Under the pieces are notes generated by a model that did no database searches, was not told where the DNA came from, and saw only the letters and a program-made list of their open reading frames with translations. Source: Equus caballus (lineage: Eukaryota; Chordata; Mammalia; Perissodactyla; Equidae). Taken from it: a stretch of DNA of 64,000 nt. The stretch is from assembly GCF_041296265.1 (NCBI RefSeq), contig NC_091693.1, positions 5,985,001 through 6,049,000 on the forward strand, in the 5' to 3' direction. A program made the translations under genes and the position numbers. Of the stretch, positions 34,831-47,901 are shown one piece after another; within the stretch, counting starts at the first letter, position 1; every line of letters begins with the position of its first letter.

Positions 34831-35874
34831 TGACCCCTCAACTCAGCTGCAAAGGAACATGGCTGCTGTGTCTGTCATTTCTGGTTTCTCATGTTGGGCT
34901 TCACACGTCATATTTCTTGGGTTGCTTTTGTAAAGCTTGGTTTACTTAGCTGTCTGCACGAGCCTCCATTGAGAATCTACATGCACTGACTCATGTGTTT
35001 AGCATGTAGACTCTGTCTGGGAGGATTTGCATTTACTATGTTTCTTATGGGGCTGTTTTGATATTTTAAGAAAGTGGGTGCAACTTTCTGCATACATTTG
35101 TCATTGCTCTGTGATGTCAAAGTCACGTTAAGATCTCAGGAAGCATTGAGTAGGGAGTGGGTGAAGAAGTTTCGGTTGTTTTGCATTGATACAATTCTTT
35201 TGGGGGATGAGTGGGTGCCTATCCTCTGCTCTTGCTTTATCAGGGACAGTTCTGACAGGAACATTAGATGATGATCCCATGGGCTTCACTCATGACATCG
35301 TAGCAAGTGTTCATTGAATCCCTACTGTGTGCTCAGACACCTGGCTAAAGGCAGAGCAATAACAAGGTGAGGAAAATATACATGATTCCTGTTCCTGGGA
35401 CATGGTGATGCCCTCTTCCTACTTGATTCGCTTTTTGCACCAAGGGACTCATACTGTCTCCTATCTAACTGATTTCATCTTCTATGTCTCCTTTACTATC
35501 TCCTCCTTATCTGCTCCCCTGTTAACCCTGAAGGGCCCTTGGCACAGTAGGTGGGCTCTAGTCTGTCTATACCACTCTCTAGTTCATCCCATCCCGTCTC
35601 CCAGCTTTAAAGACCAAATATATAGCTCCAATCCCATCTTCCCATTCCAGACACACATTTCTAGATGCCACAGGCATCACAAGCTTCACAAGTCCATGGG
35701 AAGCTGCTGCTCCCCTTCTCGCCCAGCTCTCTGCTTTCCAGCCCCAGTGCCCTCCTAGCACCACATGACTCTCCGAGACATCTGCAAATGGGTTTGGTGA
35801 GGTCAGAGGAAACTGCTGGACAAAGTCAGTGGAGGAGTATACACAGTATACACAGCCCTTTCCTACTGCAGGTT
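34831..35874. other. Unclassified intergenic DNA downstream of GT6 gene 2
   Basis: I recognise no gene or repeat. The plus-strand frame at 35402-35758 (118 codons) has no known domain and lacks constraint signs. It lies just outside arm B. Confidence 0.5.
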
Positions 35875-36745
35875 TTTAAAAAACAAACTTTTATTTGGGG
35901 ATAATTTTATATTTGCAGAAAAGTTATAGAGATGATACATTTGTGAAAACTAATAAGCCAACATTGATATATTACTATTAAATAAGCTCCAGACTTTGTT
36001 TGGATTTCACTAATTCATCTGTTAATTTCCTCTTTGTGTTCCAGAATACAATCTTCACCGTAAACACACTGTATTAACTGTCATGTCTCCCAGTCTCCTC
36101 TGGTCTGTGACAGTTTCTCAGTCTTTCCTTGTTTTTTGTGGTCTTGGCAGTCTTGAGCGGGAATGGCCAGGTATCCTGTTGAATATCCCTCAGTCTGTGT
36201 TTGTCTGGTGTTTTTCTCATGGTTAGACTGGCTTTTGGGGTTTTTGGAAAGATACCACAGAAGTGAAGTACTCTTCTTGTCACCTCACACCAGGGCGTGC
36301 ATGATATCAATGTCTTATCTCTGGTGACGTTAGACTTGATCACTTGAATAATGTAGTGTTTGCCAGTTTTCTCTACTGTAAATTCCTTTTTTCCCTTTTC
36401 TTACTGTATTCTTAGGAAGTGGGTCACTAAGTCAGCCCAGGCTTAAGGAGGAGGAATATTAGGCTCCACTTTCTAGAGTGAGGGGAGTATCTATATATAT
36501 TACTTGGAATTTATCTGTAAGGAAGAGTTGTCTCTTCTCCATTTATTTAAACACTTATTTATATTGTTATGGGCTCATGTGTCTTATTTTGAACTTTGGA
36601 TTATAATCCAATTCCATGTTCCTCATTTTGGTGCAAATATTGTTCCAGCTTTGGCCATTGGGAGCTCTCTCAGGTTTCTTTCTGTCAAAGTTTTGGTGGA
36701 CATCTTGTTTGTGCCATCAAACTGTTTTCCTAGAGTAGAAGGTTA
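35875..36745 (-). mobile_element. Old L1M 3' end fragment
   Basis: The strand shown reads as an inverted old L1 3' UTR: 'ataattttatatttgcagaa', 'cccagtctcctctggtctgt', then 'ctcttctccatttatttaaa'. No coding remnant is clear. Confidence 0.6.
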
Positions 36746-37508
36746 ACTTTGACTCTTGGGAGAGTTTAAATAGACAGAGTGCCCCCTCTGGTTAACCCAA
36801 GTTTCTGTTCTATAGGACTATAGGTCCTGCAGAGACCTATAGGCATAAAAGACGGGGGAAGACAGCCAACAGCAGCAGACTTAAGAGTCCCTGATGCAAG
36901 AGGTGAGTCACACACCCCCTCAGCTGCTCACTGACATTTCTGGATTGGCTAAGAAGCTCTAGCCAATCTCGGTGTCATGTTCACTGTTAGAGAAAGGTGA
37001 GACTACCAGAAGGAAGGATGAGACTGGACCTACTGGGAGTCAAGAAAGACCACAAGAATTTGTTTGCTTAAGAGTGAAAGGGAAGTTGCTGGCATAATCC
37101 AGTTGGTGGGTAGAATGGGAGTATTATCAGCCTCGGAGTAAATCCATACAGCCTCAAGTCCTGCAACTTCCCTGGCAGTAATAGATTCAGAGCCCAAAGT
37201 ATGGTGTCCACCCAGCCTTGGGGCCTGATTCAGAGAATGTAGGCAGTTAAAATGGTTAAGGGACCCTAATCAGGTCCAGAACTCCCTACTTTCCTCCAGG
37301 ACTTGCACTAAGGTAAAAGTCTGCTTTCTGGATGACTTTCCAGCCTATCTGCAGAGGCACACGCCCTTGTCCTTGCCTCCTCCCATGATTTTCAGCTCCA
37401 CATTTTAAGCGAGTGCTGTATTTGGAGCCAGTATAAGTTGGGAGAGGATGTGACCAGGCTGCAAAAGTGACAGTTGGGGCTCGGATAACAACAATTTTAA
37501 TATTTCTC
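36746..37508. other. Unclassified DNA
   Basis: Nothing recognisable: no open frame of note and no repeat family that I can name. It ends where an ERE SINE starts. Confidence 0.45.
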
Positions 37509-37752
37509 GGGGCTGGCCCAGTGGCGTAATGGTTAAGTTCATATGCTCTGCTTCGGTGGCCCAGGGTTTGCAGATTTGGTCCCCAGGCACGGATCTATAC
37601 ACTGCTCATCAAGCCATGCTGTGGCAGTTTCCCACATGCAAAATAGAGGAAGATTGGTACAGATGTTAGCTCAGCGACAATCTTCCTCAAGCGAAAAGAG
37701 GAAGGTTGGCAATGGATGTTAGCTCAGGGCCAATGTTCCTCACACACACAAA
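37509..37752 (+). mobile_element. ERE2/3-type SINE
   Basis: The head 'ggggctggcccagtggcgta' and the degenerate B-box text 'atttggtcccc' are followed by two tail units of the 'gaagattggtacagatgtta' kind, ending in CA repeats. Confidence 0.9.
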
Positions 37753-37767
37753 ATGTATATATATATT

Positions 37768-38018
37768 GGGGGCCAGCCCCATGGCCGAGTGGTTAAGTTT
37801 GCATGCTCCGCTTAGGTGGCCAAGGGTTTGCCAATTTGCATCCTGGGTGTGGACTTACACACCACTCATAAGCCATACTGTGGCAGCATCCCACATAGAA
37901 GAACTAGAATGACCTACAACGAGGATATAACTATGTACTTGGGCTTTGGGGAGAAAAAAGAAAGAAGAAGATTGGCAAGAGATGTTAGCTCAGGGCCAAT
38001 CTTCCTCACCAAAAAAGC
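37768..38018 (+). mobile_element. ERE-type SINE, tandem neighbour of the previous one
   Basis: The head 'ggggccagccccatggccga' and 'tgtacttgggctttggggag' are followed by a 'gattggcaagagatgttagc' tail. It has the same orientation as the SINE ending at 37752, with only a short TA-rich gap between them. Confidence 0.9.
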
Positions 38019-38039
38019 ATACTTAAAAAAAATTATACA

Positions 38040-39540
38040 TGTATATATCTTAATGTTTCTAAAATAGAGCTGATGGAAAATTCACAAGAAGAGGAGGTTT
38101 CACATAAACCCAAACTCAGATGCCCCAGGGCCAGTCCCCACCGTGCCTTCAAGTACCTTCTCATTCCCTTCCTGTCACAGCTTAGGCGGGTGTTCAGACT
38201 CCTGTCATTGGGCGATTAAGGAGACATCCTCAACCTTGTCTGTCTGATATTAGCCCTTCTTCACACTATGGGCCAGGGGTTCTCACTGAAGATTGAATTG
38301 AAGGATCAAGGAGACTATTTCATCCTTACAGATAAGAAGTTAGGTGATCCCGGGATATGGGATCTTCTTAGGCCCAGGACTCGTGCATGAGCTTCCTCTG
38401 GTGCTCCTAATCATGCTGTCTGATGCAGTCTTTATCAGGCCAATTCTAATAAAATAGCTGCAGTTCAGCTCTGTGTGCCCAGGGTCTGTGTGGAGTGAGT
38501 GAGGCCTGGCAGGATGTCATGAGAGCAGGTGAAAAGAACAGGTGTGGTCATTGAGAGCATAGGGACCGGAGTCAGAACTGAAATAAGTCTACGCTCTGCC
38601 ACTGACTAGTTGTATGGTCATGGGTAAACCATTCTATCTTTCTAAGGCTGTTGCCTTATCTGTAAAATGAGAGTTGTTTGGGGATTAAATTAAATAACAT
38701 ACATGTCACCCCAGGCTGCACCAGCCTGAGAGGTTAAAAATGATGTCAACAGCCACAGACAGCCTTTCTTTTGCTCTGCTTTTATCAGAGTGGCCTCTAG
38801 CCCCTGGAAGGCCACTCCATTGATTGAAAGGTGACTCTGGAGATGACCTGGGTGAGCTCATCACAAGCTCTCCATCTGCTGGTGGCATATGCCATTTTCT
38901 GCCATTTTCCTGAGGAGGCTGAGATTTCTGCAAGGATTCTTGGCATGAATGTTGACTATGGAGGCTTAGCTGCTCTTGGGTTTTGCCACTGGGACCAGGA
39001 TTCCCATCCTGTCTTGGTCCAGGATGCAGGAGAAAAGGAGAGGATGGAAGAAACTAATTCTGAGAGAATGCTGTCATGAAAAGAAGTCAGACCTTGAAAT
39101 CTTTCTTGCAGGATGTGCCACATGAGACAAGCTATATGACACCACTGAGCTTACTTTCAAATGCGTCAAATGAGGTGATTTATCTACCAGTAGGCTAGTT
39201 GTGAGGCTAAAACACAGAGATTAGGTTAGATTAGCTTTGTGACTGAAGGACAGGGGCTAGGTTTTACCAACACTTTCCTAGAGACTAGAGCAGTGTTGGG
39301 CTCCAGTGAGTATGGCTCACCAAAAAAAAAAGGAAAAAATAAGTAACGTCGCTCTATTTTTCTGGGTCTGGCTGGCACAAAAAAGTCACATACAGAGGAA
39401 TGAACTTGGGACTTGGGGCTAAGAGGCCCAGGTGTGAGTCCTGACCCTTCTCTGACCCGCTGGGTGAACTTAGGCATTTTACTTTATTGTTTGCTGCTTT
39501 TAAACCTTGATTTTACAAGTACTGGGCATTCTGCTAGACT
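38040..39540. other. Mostly unique DNA with one MIR
   Basis: Apart from the MIR at 38535-38715, no gene or repeat is clear. Short frames near 38831-39079 have no recognisable domain. Confidence 0.45.
38535..38715 (+). repeat. MIR SINE
   Basis: It matches the MIR order: 'gagagcatagggaccggagt', 'ctctgccactgactagttgt', 'ttatctgtaaaatgagagtt', then 'attaaattaaataacataca'. This is one of the better-preserved MIRs in the window. Confidence 0.85.
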
Positions 39541-39544
39541 TAAC

Positions 39545-40130
39545 ATTAAATGTGTCCATCATACTAAAAGGTACAACATTTTATTGAGAACTACAAAAGG
39601 AAATTTGAACAGATTAAGAATTAAATCATGCTCTTGTATAGGGTGAATCAACATTGTAGGAATATTAACTCTTCCCAAATTAATCTTCATTCCAATGAAA
39701 ATCAATCTAAAGGTTATCCAAAAGAATGCATGCTTGAAATCACTCAGGAAAATTTAGTGTTCGGGATTTACATCAAGAAGAAGTGGAAGGGTGTGTGGGT
39801 TAGACAGGGAGGTAGTCAGAATCAGGAGGAAGTCAGGAGGGTATGAAAAAATACATTTGTATTTTTTTGTGACAAAAGTAAAAAAATATATTCTGAGTAC
39901 ATAATTTCTTAAACAAGGATACATAGAATCTCACACTCTCATATGCTCTTGTGGGGATGAAAATTGGTATCATCATACTTTAAAGAAATATCCCCAAGGC
40001 TTTAGGAAAGTTTTTACCCTCTGGTCAAGTAATTCGTTCATAAATACATAGTTTCAAAAGCTATTTCATAAATAAATCCTAAGAAAACAATCAAACATAG
40101 CAAAATTAAAAGGAACCTCCTTACAAGTAA
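39545..40130 (+). mobile_element. Very old L1 ORF2 remnant
   Basis: 'caacattgtaggaatattaa' followed by 'ctcttcccaaattaatcttc' corresponds to the L1 ORF2 region usually reading '..attgttaagatgtcaattctccccaaatt..'. A block like 'gggatgaaaattggtatcat' follows. It is strongly diverged. Confidence 0.5.
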
Positions 40131-40379
40131 AGTAATGAGAATGGTGGAGTGTAAAATAATGTTTTTAATGACATTTAAAGATATTATATATGCTTATGTA
40201 AAATATAAAAAACAAAATATGAAACAAAATATTATCATTAAATTGGAATCTTTATGTGTCAACTTAGAGTTTACTCATTTTCATTACTTTGTAGTATTTT
40301 TCATATTCACAATTTATTTATTCATTGTACTGTTTTTGACTTTTTGATATAAAAAAGGTACTGGCTAGACACACTCAGT

Positions 40380-41020
40380 TTATCAAGGAGTGGATATGTG
40401 CGTATTCAACTTTATTAGGCAAGTTACGTGGTTTTATTACCCAACTTTAAAATTTTTGCCAACTGGTAGATATGAATTAATAACTCATTATGGTTTTAAC
40501 TTGCTTGTCTTGGATTAATAATAAGGCTAAACATCTTTTTATGTTTATTGGCTGAGTTTCCCCTTCTGTGATTTTCCCATATTTCTATTGAGCGATTATA
40601 TCCTTTCCTTATTCATTCACTAATGTTCTCTACATCAATCCTTTTCAGTTATATATGATGCACATATCTTCTTCCCATTGGAGTCTATCTTTTCACTCTC
40701 TTTATGTCATTGTAGATTAACAGAGTCCTTGAATTTAATTTATCTGTGTTTTCCTTTATGGTTCATACTTCCTGTGTTGTATTTAAGAAATCCTTCCTTA
40801 GTTTGAGGTCATAAAATATTTTTCTATATTTTCTAATTGAATTTTGAGTATAACCTGAAATAGGGATTTCTTTTTATTTTTTCTGTATCATAACCAATTA
40901 TTCAAGAATACTTAATTGATTTGGTGATTTTTTTCTTAGCTGCTCTGCATTGCCTCCTTTGTTGTGTGTGAGATTCCCATTCATGCATATATTATCATTC
41001 CCTCGTCTCTTAACGAGCTC
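40380..41020 (-). mobile_element. Very old L1 ORF2/3' remnant
   Basis: The inverted L1 ORF2 end is recognisable ('ataaggctaaacatcttttt', 'tctatcttttcactctcttt', 'gtccttgaatttaatttatc'), but heavily diverged and AT-rich. Confidence 0.5.
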
Positions 41021-41182
41021 CTTCTGGGACTCGGATAGATGTACATTGGACTTAATCTATCCTTTGTGACTCTTAAAGGTAATATCTTATTTCCAAGCTC
41101 CAACCATGTTAAAGCAATTTATTTTGTATGATACCCAATAGTTCATGCATTTCCAGTCTTAGTTGGTGAATTTGAGTGTATG

Positions 41183-41184
<2 letters not shown>

Positions 41185-41213
<29 letters not shown>
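41185..41213. repeat. (TG)n microsatellite
   Basis: About 14 uninterrupted TG units lie in AT-rich DNA, so length polymorphism is likely. Confidence 0.9.
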
Positions 41214-41837
41214 CCTGTTTGCATGTCTGTTTTCTGCTATATCTTAATCATGATTGCTTATTTCGTGTATTTAGTAATTTTTTTATTGTGAGATCGTGAT
41301 CCTCGGAATTTTGTCTGTGGGACTTATTTGAAGCTTTAAAGTGGGTTCTTCCAGAAAACAACTGACTTTGCATTTGCTAGGGACATGGCCATGCCTATTT
41401 CTAACATTTGTCATGACCAGAGTGAGTACAACTGGAGGGCCACATACTACATGTCTAAAGTTTAAAAGTAGTAAGTTACGCTAAAACACTGTTAAATGAA
41501 ATGTATTCTATCCTCCTTCCTTGATAAATATACATTTATAATAACAAAATGGAAACACATTTTAAAACCTATAGATTTTATAGGACTAGGAATTGTCAAA
41601 AAGTAAAAAACGATGGAATTTTATTATTGTTATTATGTATGCATATGTGTCCTCTTGATGGCCTCATACAGTTTGGGTTAGTCATAAAATATTCATTTTA
41701 TTAGTCTATATATACTCTATAAAATTTCTTTTATTTGCCTTCATTTCAATAAAATCAGCAAATATGTTATAATAAGTAGTTTTCCTGTAACCTATTCTAT
41801 TAACGGTAAGCAGCTAAAACATTAAAATAAAACGTAA
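41214..41837. other. AT-rich DNA without recognised content
   Basis: There is no open frame or repeat that I can name between the TG microsatellite and the 5' end of L1-D. Confidence 0.4.
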
Positions 41838-42877
41838 TTGGGAATGACATCAGCAAAATGGTGGAGTGGGCAGCTCCAAGCTCCCCTTCCTCCACAAAAC
41901 ATCAAAAAACAATCAAACTGTCAGAACCAACTTGGATAGAACTCTGGAAAACAGTCAAAGGTTTATAGCAACCAAGCAACTTAAAAGTGGTAGGAAAGCT
42001 TTGTAGCATTTTTACTTGCCCTTGCCCTGTCCCCTCCCTATCTCAGTGGCAGTCCTGAAGATTTGAGTCTGCATTCCCAATATAGGACCCTTGTCGCTGG
42101 TTCCAGAGGGAAGGATCAGACCTTATTCACAAATTATTTTTTATATCTATGCTAGCTTCTCTAGGGGATGCTGAAGGACTGACACAGGGTGTTCATCTCC
42201 AGTTCATCTAATTTCAAATTCACTCAGGCTAGAAAAGTGGCAGACATTGCTTAAAAACATTTTTAGGCAGATGAACAACCTGCAGCCACTTGGGGCAAAA
42301 GATTATGGTTGATACATGCAATAGACCACCCGAAGCCGTGGAGGGAAATTGAGAGAGTTACTTTGGGAAATTAGCATATTCAAAAGTGCCTCTGTTTATG
42401 GGAGAAATTTAGAAAGCCACGTGCATGCCCCATACAAGACACATGTTCAGAAAAGACTTTAGAAGACCTTAAGCTTTCACCTTGGACTGCTCTCAGGCTC
42501 AGTAACAGCCATGCTAAGTGTTGAGGAGGGCCATAACACAAAGCCAATCTTCAAATACTAGAAGAGATGTTTCTTCTTCTTTTCTCTCCCTTTCTTTTTG
42601 CCCTTTTCTTCTTTCTCTCTTTTTTTCCTTTTTAGCCCTTGGCATTCAAGAAATACTCTGTCACTAGCTGAACACAAGCTAAGAAACAGACATCAGTTTA
42701 ATATACAACAAAGAAAGCCGTCTCTGCAAAAATAGTTGGGAAAAGCCACTAAACAATTAGACTACAACAGCCTTCAACAATTTAAAAAAAAAAAGCAAAC
42801 CCTAGTTAAGATGAGAATCTGATTTCCAGAGTCGTCATGATATAATTTTCAAATGGTCCATTCAACAAAACAAAATA

Positions 42878-43132
42878 GCGCTGGCCCCATGGCTGAGTGC
42901 TTAAGTTTGCATGCTCCACTTTGGCAGCCTGGAGTTTTGCCAGTTTGGATCCTGGGTGCAGACATGGCACTGCTCATCAAGCCATGCTGAGATGACGTCC
43001 CACATAGTACAACTAGACCACTCACAATTAGAATATACAACTACGTACTAGGGGGCTTTGGGGAGAAGAAGGAAAAGAAAAGGAAGATTGGCAACAGATG
43101 TTAGCTCAGGTGCCAGTCAAAAAAAAAAAAAA
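42878..43132 (+). mobile_element. ERE2-type SINE in L1-D
   Basis: The head 'gcgctggccccatggctgag' and 'tactagggggctttggggag' are followed by a 'gattggcaacagatgttagc' tail. The flanks share 'aacaaaata' (42869-42877 area and 43134-43142). Confidence 0.9.
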
Positions 43133-46000
43133 GAACAAAATAAATGTACAAAAACCATCCCTCAGGAAGCTCAGACGTTGGACTTGCTAGACAAAGACTT
43201 TAAAACAACTGTCCTAAATATGATCAAAGAGCTAAAGAAATGTGAACAAAGAATTAAAGAAATCAAAAGAACAATATTTGAATAAGTAGGGAATATCAAT
43301 AGAGATAGAAATTATAAAAAGGAACCAAACAAATTAGGGACCTGATAATTACAATAACTGAAGTGAAAAATTTACTAAAGGGGCTCAATGGTAGATTTAG
43401 GCAGACAGAAGACAGACTCAGTGAACTTGAACACAGGACAATTGAAATTATCCAGTCTAAGGAGTAGAAAGAAAAAAATAAGAATAGTGAAAAGAGCATA
43501 GTGAGAATAGTGAAGAAAGCATAGAAGAGAATAGTGAAAGGATCTGAGGGACACCACCAAGCACACCAACATACACATTAAGGGAGTCCTAGAAGGAGAA
43601 GAGCAGGAAAGGGGAATAAATAATATTTGAATAAAGAATGGCCAAAAACTTCCCAAATTTGATGAAATACATGAATCTATGAATGCAGGATGATCAATGA
43701 TCACATTGAAACACATTATAATCAGATTGTTCAAAGACAAGGAGAAACTCTTAAAAGCAACAACTGAGAAGCAACCTGTCATATACAAGGGATCCTCAAT
43801 AATATTAACAGCCAGTTTCTCATTAGAAACCACGGAGGCTAGAAGGCATTGAGTGGGCATATTTAAAGTGCTCAACGAAAATAAAGCCCTGTGAATCAAG
43901 AATTCTACACCTGGCAAAATTTTCCTTCAACAATGAGGTATAAATTAAGACATTCCCAGGTAAACAAAAGCTGAGTAAGTTTGTCACCAGTGGACCTGCC
44001 TTATATGAGATTCCAAAGTGAGTCTTTCAACTTGAAATGAAAGAACATTAAACAGTAACTCAAAGACATAGGAATAACCAAAATCTCTGGTAATGGTAAC
44101 TACCGAGGCAAATATAAAGGCTAGTATTGTTGTATTTTTGGTTTGTTAAGTCCCCTTTTTATTTCCTACATAATTTAAAAGACAAATGCATGAAAAATAA
44201 CTATAAATCAAAAATTCTGGGCACAATGTACAAAGGTGTAATTCGTAACAACAAAATAAAAGAGGGAGGAACAGTATAGGAGTAGATATTTTATATGCCA
44301 CTAAAACTGACTTACAATAAATTCAAACTACATTGTTATAAATTTAATATGTCAAATGTAATTCCCACGGAAATCACAAGAAAAGATCTAAAAAACACAC
44401 ACGCAAGGTAGCGAGAAGGGAAACAAAATTATTCATTACAAAAATATCAATTCAACACAAAAAAGGCAGTAATGGAGAAAAAAGGTATAAGTTATCTAGA
44501 ACACAAATAGCAAAATGGCAGAAGCCCTTCCTTATCAGTAATTATTTGAAATGCGAATGGACTAAACTCTCCAATCAAAAGGCAGAGATTTGTGGAATCG
44601 ATAAAAAAAAAACAAGCTCCAAATATATTCTGTCTAAAAGAGACTCATTTTAGATCCAAAGAGAAATAGGTTGAAAGTGAAAAGATGGAATAAATTTTTG
44701 ATGAAAATAGTAACCAAATGAGAGCTGTGCTGCCTGTACTGATAGCACACAAATAGACTGTAAGTCAAAAACCATTACAAGTGAAAAAGGACATTATATA
44801 CTCATAAAAAGGTTAGTTTATCAAGAAGATATAACAATTCTAAACATATATGCACTAAACAACAGAGAACCAAAATATATGAAGCAAACAGGGACAAATA
44901 GTTCTACAAGAACAATTGAAGACTTCAGTGCATCATTTTCAATGATGGTTGAACATCTTGACAGAAGATCATTAAGGAAATAGAGAACTTGAACAACATG
45001 ATAAATGAACTACACGTAACACACATATATAGAACACTCCACCCAACAACAGCAGAATGTACATTCTTCTCAAGGTCTAATGGAACATTCTCTAGGATAG
45101 ACTATATGTTAGGCCACAAAGAAAAGTCTTAATAAATTTTAAGAGCTTGAAATCATACAAAATACCTTCTCTGACCACAAATAAATGAAGCTAGAAATCA
45201 ACAACAGAAGGAAAACTAGAAAATTCAAACGTATATGGAAATTGAACAAAACAGTCTAAAAAACTCAATGGGTCAAAGAGGAATCACAAGGGAGAAAAAG
45301 AAAATCCTTACAGATGAATGAAATAAAAATTCACATGCCCAAACTAATGGAGTGCACAAAAGGCAATGCTCAGAGAGCAATTTATAGCAGTAAATACCTA
45401 CATTACAAAAACAAAGATCTCAAATAAATAACACCTGAAGTAACATGAAAAAGAATAACAAATTAAATCCAAAGTTGGCAGAAGGAAGAAAATAATAAAT
45501 ATCAGAATGAGGATAAACAAAATAGAGAACAGAACAATAGAGAATCAATTAAACAAAAAGTTTGTTATTTGAAAAGATCAAAATTGACAAATCTTCAAGC
45601 TAGAATGAAAAGACTCAACTGAAATCATAAATGAAAATAAGGACCTTACTACAGACCTTAAATAAAAGAATTATAAGAGAATATTATGAACAATTGTGCA
45701 TATAAATAAGCTAACCAATAAATTCCAATAATTTGATAACCTAGATGAAATGGATAAATTTCTAGAAACACACAAATTAGGTAAACTGATGCAAGAAGAA
45801 ATAGAAAATCTCAACAAATCTGTAACAAGTAAAGAGTTTGAATCAGTAGTTTAAAACCTCTCAACCAAAAAAACTCTACAAAAAACCAAAAAGAAGCCCA
45901 GGAGCAAATGGCTTCAAATAGTAACCACGAATACTACAAAATCATTTAAAGAAGAATTAACACCAATCTTTATCAACTCTTTCAAAAAATAAAAGAGGAA

Positions 46001-46245
46001 GGGGGCCAGCCCTGTGATGCAGCGGTTAAGTTCACATGTTCTGCTTCAGCAGCCTGGGATTCGCCATTCAGGATCCCAGGTGCGGACACGGCACCGCTTA
46101 GCAAGCCATGCTGTGGTAGATATCCCACATATAAAGAAGAAGAAGATAGGCACGGATGTTAGCCCAGGGCCCATCTTCCTCAGCAAAAGCAGGAGGATTA
46201 GCAGCAGATGTTAGCTCAGGGCTAATCTTCCTAAAAAAATAAAAT
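46001..46245 (+). mobile_element. ERE2/3-type SINE in L1-D ORF2
   Basis: The head 'gggggccagccctgtgatgc' and B-box relic 'caggatcccaggtgcggac' are followed by two 'gatgttagc' tail units. The flanks share an 'aaaataaaagaggaa'-like target sequence. Confidence 0.88.
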
Positions 46246-47658
46246 ATCAAATAAAATAAAATAGGAGGAAACACTTCCTAACTAATGCAGTGTATGAGGC
46301 CAGAATTACACTGATACCAAAGCCAGAAGAAGACATCACAAGAAAACATTACAGACAAATATCTGTTCCGAAAATTGATACTAAAATCTTCATCAAAATA
46401 TTAGCAAACCAAATCCAACAGGATATTAAAAAGATTATTCACCATGATCAAGTGGAATTTATCCCAGTAATGCAAGTAAGGTTCAACATAAGAAAATTAA
46501 TCAGTGGGTTACACCACATTAATAGAATGGGGGAGAAACCCACATGATCATCTCAATTGATGCAGAAAAAGCAACCTACACCTATTCGTGATTTTAAAAC
46601 ACTAAGAAAAACTAGAAATATAAGGAAACTTCCTCAACATGATAAGGGATATTTACAAAAAAACCCACAGCTGACATCATACTCAAAGGTGAAAGACAAA
46701 GCGTTTCCTGTAAGATGAGCAACAAGATAAAGATGATTACTTTTACCACTGCTGTTCAGCATTGACTGCAAATTCTAAAGCAATTAGACAAGGAAAATAA
46801 AGAAAAGCATCCAAATTGTTAAGGAAGAAGGAAAATTGTCTGTTTTCAGGTAACATATTCCTACGTATAGAAAATCCCAAAGAATTTAGAAGAAACCTAT
46901 TAGAGCTGATAAATGATAAATTCAGCAAAGTTGTGAGGTATAAGATCAACAAACAAAAATTATTTGTGTTTCTATACATCAGCAATGAACAATCCCAAAA
47001 GGAAAGGAGGCAATTCTATTTACAATAGCATCTAAAAGAATAAAATACCTATGAATTAATTTAACCAAGGAGATAACAGACGTACACTGAAAAACAACAA
47101 TATTGTTGAAAAAATTAAAGAACACCTAAATAAATGGAAAGACACATTGTATTAAGTAGATTTGAAGATTTACTGTTGTTAAGATTTAATAGAATCCAAA
47201 CTATGGATTCAGTGTGATCCTTACCAAAATTCCAGTAGTCTTTTTATTCAGAAATGGAAAAGCCCATCCTCAAATATATATGAAATTGAAATGGGCCTGG
47301 AGTAGCCAAAATAGTCTTGAAAAATAAGAATAAAATTAAAAGACAGTAAGTTTTGATTTCAAAACTTACTACAAAGTTACCGTAATCAAAACAATGTGGT
47401 ACTGGTGTAAGAGTAGACATATAGAACAACGGCATAGACTTGAGAGTCCAGAAATAAACCCGTGCATCTATGGCCAGTGGATTTTTGACGAGGGTGCCAA
47501 TTCAATCAAGAAAGAATAGTCTCTTGAACAATGTGCTGGGACAACTGGAATTCCACATGCCAAAGAATGTAGGTTGACCCCTACCTCACACCATGTACAA
47601 AAATTAACTCAAAATGGATGAACAATCGATATAAATAAACTAAAATCATAAAACTCTT

Positions 47659-47901
47659 TTTCTTTTTTTGAGGAAGATTAGCCCTGAGCTAATATCTGCT
47701 GCCAATCCTCCTCTTTTTTGCTGAGGAAGAGTGGCCCTGAACTAACATCTGTGCCCATCTTCCTCCACTTTATATGTGGGATGCCTGCTATAGCAAGGCT
47801 TAATAAGTGGTGCATAGGTCCACACCCAGGACCTGAACCAGAGAACCCAGGGCCACTGAAATGAAGTGCACGAACTTAACTACTACACCACTGGGTGGGC
47901 C
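47659..47901 (-). mobile_element. ERE2/3-type SINE in L1-D, inverted
   Basis: The inverted tail units 'gaggaagattagccctgagc' and 'gctgaggaagagtggccctg' are followed by 'tatatgtgggatgcctgcta' and an inverted head 'caccactgggtgggccc'. The flanks share an imperfect 'aatcataaaactc'-type duplication. Confidence 0.85.

Noticed and set aside
35402-35758. 118-codon plus-strand frame downstream of arm B
   Set aside because: Low-complexity Ser/Pro/His translation with no family resemblance and an overlapping antisense frame.
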